From NCBI GenBank assembly GCA_017444545.1, contig JAFSWJ010000380.1:1-7606 (forward strand): 7,606 nucleotides of DNA. The letters are read 5' to 3'. A program made the translations under genes and the position numbers. Below the pieces are notes generated by a model. The model saw nothing but the letters and a program-made list of their open reading frames with translations, had not been told where the DNA came from and made no database searches. Below are positions 6,325 through 7,606 of the stretch, one piece after another. Origin of the DNA: Lachnospiraceae bacterium (GTDB lineage Bacteria; Bacillota; Clostridia; Lachnospirales; Lachnospiraceae). The first letter of the stretch is position 1, and every line of letters starts with the position of its first letter.

Positions 6325-7498
6325 GGATATTTTTCATTTCATTTATATGTTCTTTTTCTATCACCAGCGGAGGCAGGAGCCTGAGCACATTTGCGCCCGC
6401 ACTTATTATGAGAAGCCCCTCCTGCTGCGCTTTTTTGATCACATCCGCCACGGGAGCGGTAAATTCAAGCGCCTGCATGAAGCCCTTGCCTCTTCTCTCC
6501 TTTATCCTGCCGGGATATTTTTTTGCTATGCCGTCGAGAGCCTCCTCGAGAACGGGGGTCAGACTCTTTACGTGTGATACTATATCAGTTTTTTCAAAGA
6601 GGTTTAACACCTCGCATACCGCGGCGCAGGCCAGGGGATTTCCTCCGTAGGTGCTGCCGTGGTCGCCCACCTTCAATGATCTGTCCGCAACCTTTTGCGT
6701 CATAGCAAAGGCTCCCACGGGGATGCCGCAGCCAAGCGCCTTTGCGGAGGTCAGGATGTCGGGTCTGACACCGTAGTCTTCAAAGGCGAACATGCTGCCC
6801 GTCCTGCCCAGACCGCACTGGATCTCATCAAGGATCAAAAGCAGTCCCTTTTCATCGCAGAGCTTTCTCACTCCCTTTATGAAGTCCGGATCTGCGGGGT
6901 GAATGCCGCCCTCGCCCTGGACCGTCTCCATGATGACGGCGCAGGTCCTGTCATTTACAAGGGCCTTCACGCTTTCAAGATCATTGTATACCGCAAATTT
7001 CACCCTTCCTTCCCAGGGTGTGTAGCCTTCACGGTAATGGGGATTTCCCGTCACCGACAGCGCTCCCAGACTTCTGCCGTGGAAGGAATGATCAAAGGCG
7101 ATGATCTCGTGGTCATCCTTTTTGTCACCGCTAAAGGCATATTTCAGGGCGCTCTTTACCGCACCCTCTATGGCCTCGGTACCGCTGTTTGTAAAAAAGA
7201 CCCTGTCCATCCCGGAGACCTCGCAAAAGGCCTTTGCCGCAAGGGAGGCGGGCTCATTATAATACAGGTTTGAGGTGTGGATACAAAGGTCGATCTGCTT
7301 TTTGAGGGCTTCATTAAACTCCCTGTTTCCGTAGCCCAGGGCGTAGACCGCGATGCCTGCCGCAAAATCCAGATACCGCTTCCCGTCTGCATCCGTCACG
7401 TAAACCCCCTCGCCCTTTTCGATAACGATGGGAAATCTCGCATAGGTCTGCAGCGTGTACTCATCCTCAAGCTTCATATACTTTTCACTGTTATTCAT
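6299..7498 (-). CDS. argD: Acetylornithine aminotransferase
   Basis: This 399-residue class-III PLP aminotransferase catalyses the transfer between N-acetylornithine plus 2-oxoglutarate and N-acetylglutamate semialdehyde plus glutamate in cytoplasmic arginine synthesis. Such enzymes often also serve lysine synthesis. Visible motifs are GVYVTDADGKRYLDF near the N-terminus, the PLP-phosphate loop SGTEA (105-109), FHGRS (139-143), LDEIQCGLGRTG (223-234, Asp224 to the pyridine nitrogen), the Schiff-base Lys253 in TSAKALGCGIPVGA, GSTYGGNPLA (281-290) and the substrate region LRLLPPL (372-378). Length and motifs fit ArgD better than ornithine or GABA aminotransferases, though substrate choice within the class cannot be proven by motif. 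The ATG at 7498 has AAGGAGAG just upstream. In relatives argD usually follows argB or argJ; those would lie beyond the right edge. Its 3' end carries the promoter for the next operon. Confidence 0.94.
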   Translation of the reverse strand: MNNSEKYMKLEDEYTLQTYARFPIVIEKGEGVYVTDADGKRYLDFAAGIAVYALGYGNREFNEALKKQIDLCIHTSNLYYNEPASLAAKAFCEVSGMDRVFFTNSGTEAIEGAVKSALKYAFSGDKKDDHEIIAFDHSFHGRSLGALSVTGNPHYREGYTPWEGRVKFAVYNDLESVKALVNDRTCAVIMETVQGEGGIHPADPDFIKGVRKLCDEKGLLLILDEIQCGLGRTGSMFAFEDYGVRPDILTSAKALGCGIPVGAFAMTQKVADRSLKVGDHGSTYGGNPLACAAVCEVLNLFEKTDIVSHVKSLTPVLEEALDGIAKKYPGRIKERRGKGFMQALEFTAPVADVIKKAQQEGLLIISAGANVLRLLPPLVIEKEHINEMKNILDKVISAD

Positions 7499-7502
7499 AA
7501 TT

Positions 7503-7510
7503 CTCTCCTT
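7503..7510 (-). promoter_or_regulatory. Ribosome binding site of argD
   Basis: AAGGAGAG on the minus strand has its GGAG core 6 nt before the ATG at 7498, a strong site that fixes the argD start. The repeat array at 7512 begins one base further upstream, so the repeat directly abuts the translation signal. Confidence 0.75.
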
Positions 7511-7511
7511 C

Positions 7512-7595
7512 GTGGGACAGGGGACGTGGGACAGGGGACGTATCTGTGTCCCAGTTTGACGTGGGACGGGGGACGTATCTCTGTCCCGGTTTTAT
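7512..7595. repeat. Tandem G-rich palindromic (REP/MITE-like) repeat upstream of argD
   Basis: Two adjacent 35-bp units (7526-7560 and 7561-7595) match at 30 of 35 positions. A 14-bp partial copy (7512-7525) is identical to the first 14 bases of the first full unit. On the plus strand each unit starts GTGGGAC and contains GGGGACGTATCT then TGTCCC. Unit one can form a 7-bp stem, TGGGACA (7527-7533) with TGTCCCA (7547-7553), around a 13-nt loop. In unit two the stem GGGAC (7563-7567) with GTCCC (7583-7587) is kept and extends by G-T wobbles on both sides. The pattern recalls GGGACAGGGGAC-type intergenic repeats that I remember from Clostridia, some near IS200-like (RAYT) transposases. No transposase is in the window, and the link is from memory. 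The flanks 7499-7511 and 7596-7606 show nothing beyond the ribosome site. Confidence 0.8.
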
Positions 7596-7606
7596 GTCGA
7601 CCGCCA

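Noticed and set aside
6071..6577. Plus-strand open frame of 168 codons spanning the comEA/argD junction
   Set aside because: It lies opposite two well-supported genes and the promoter, has no recognisable domain and is composed of low-quality residues. It is a shadow frame.
6695..7273. Plus-strand open frame of 192 codons antisense to argD
   Set aside because: It lies entirely opposite conserved ArgD motifs, has no family features, and its length is explained by codon bias of argD.

Overview
All recognisable genes in this window lie on the minus strand, so they read from high to low coordinates. The organism looks like an anaerobic Gram-positive of the Clostridia, probably Lachnospiraceae. 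Support for this comes from strong AGGAG-type ribosome binding sites, a mid-range base composition, GerMN-type and lipobox lipoproteins, a clostridial-style ArgD, and Gram-positive ComEA and ComEC proteins. The family assignment is inference from protein character, not a database match.

Layout in transcription order: (1) 7512-7595, a short G-rich tandem repeat with hairpin potential, directly upstream of the argD ribosome binding site. (2) 7498-6299, argD, acetylornithine aminotransferase. (3) 6324-6296, a near-consensus housekeeping promoter (TTGACA, 17-bp spacer, TAAAAT) whose -10 box contains the argD stop codon. (4) 6243-5629, a ComEA-like DNA-binding lipoprotein with a TTG start. (5) 5619-4933, an OmpR-family response regulator. 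(6) 4976-3489, its membrane histidine kinase. (7) 3492-2569, a lipoprotein with GerMN domains. (8) 2572-326, ComEC, the DNA-uptake channel with its metallo-beta-lactamase-like domain. (9) 295 to the left edge, the start of a secreted protein of unknown function.

Genes 4 to 8 are packed tightly: a 9-nt gap, then an overlap of up to 44 nt, then two 4-nt ATGA overlaps. They very probably form one operon driven by the promoter inside the argD tail, with the secreted gene 30 nt further on as a likely extra cistron. argD would belong to an upstream arginine unit outside the window.

The notable point is the arrangement. The two DNA-uptake genes, comEA and comEC, flank a complete two-component system and a GerMN lipoprotein. 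The inner order (regulator, kinase, GerMN lipoprotein) matches actinobacterial mtrA-mtrB-lpqB. This suggests an envelope-sensing module in which the lipoprotein may tune the kinase, co-expressed with the DNA-uptake machinery. The gene identities are well supported by motifs; the functional link is inference.

No RNA genes, CRISPR arrays, insertion sequences or clear intrinsic terminators were seen. There is no gene-free stretch longer than about 110 bases.
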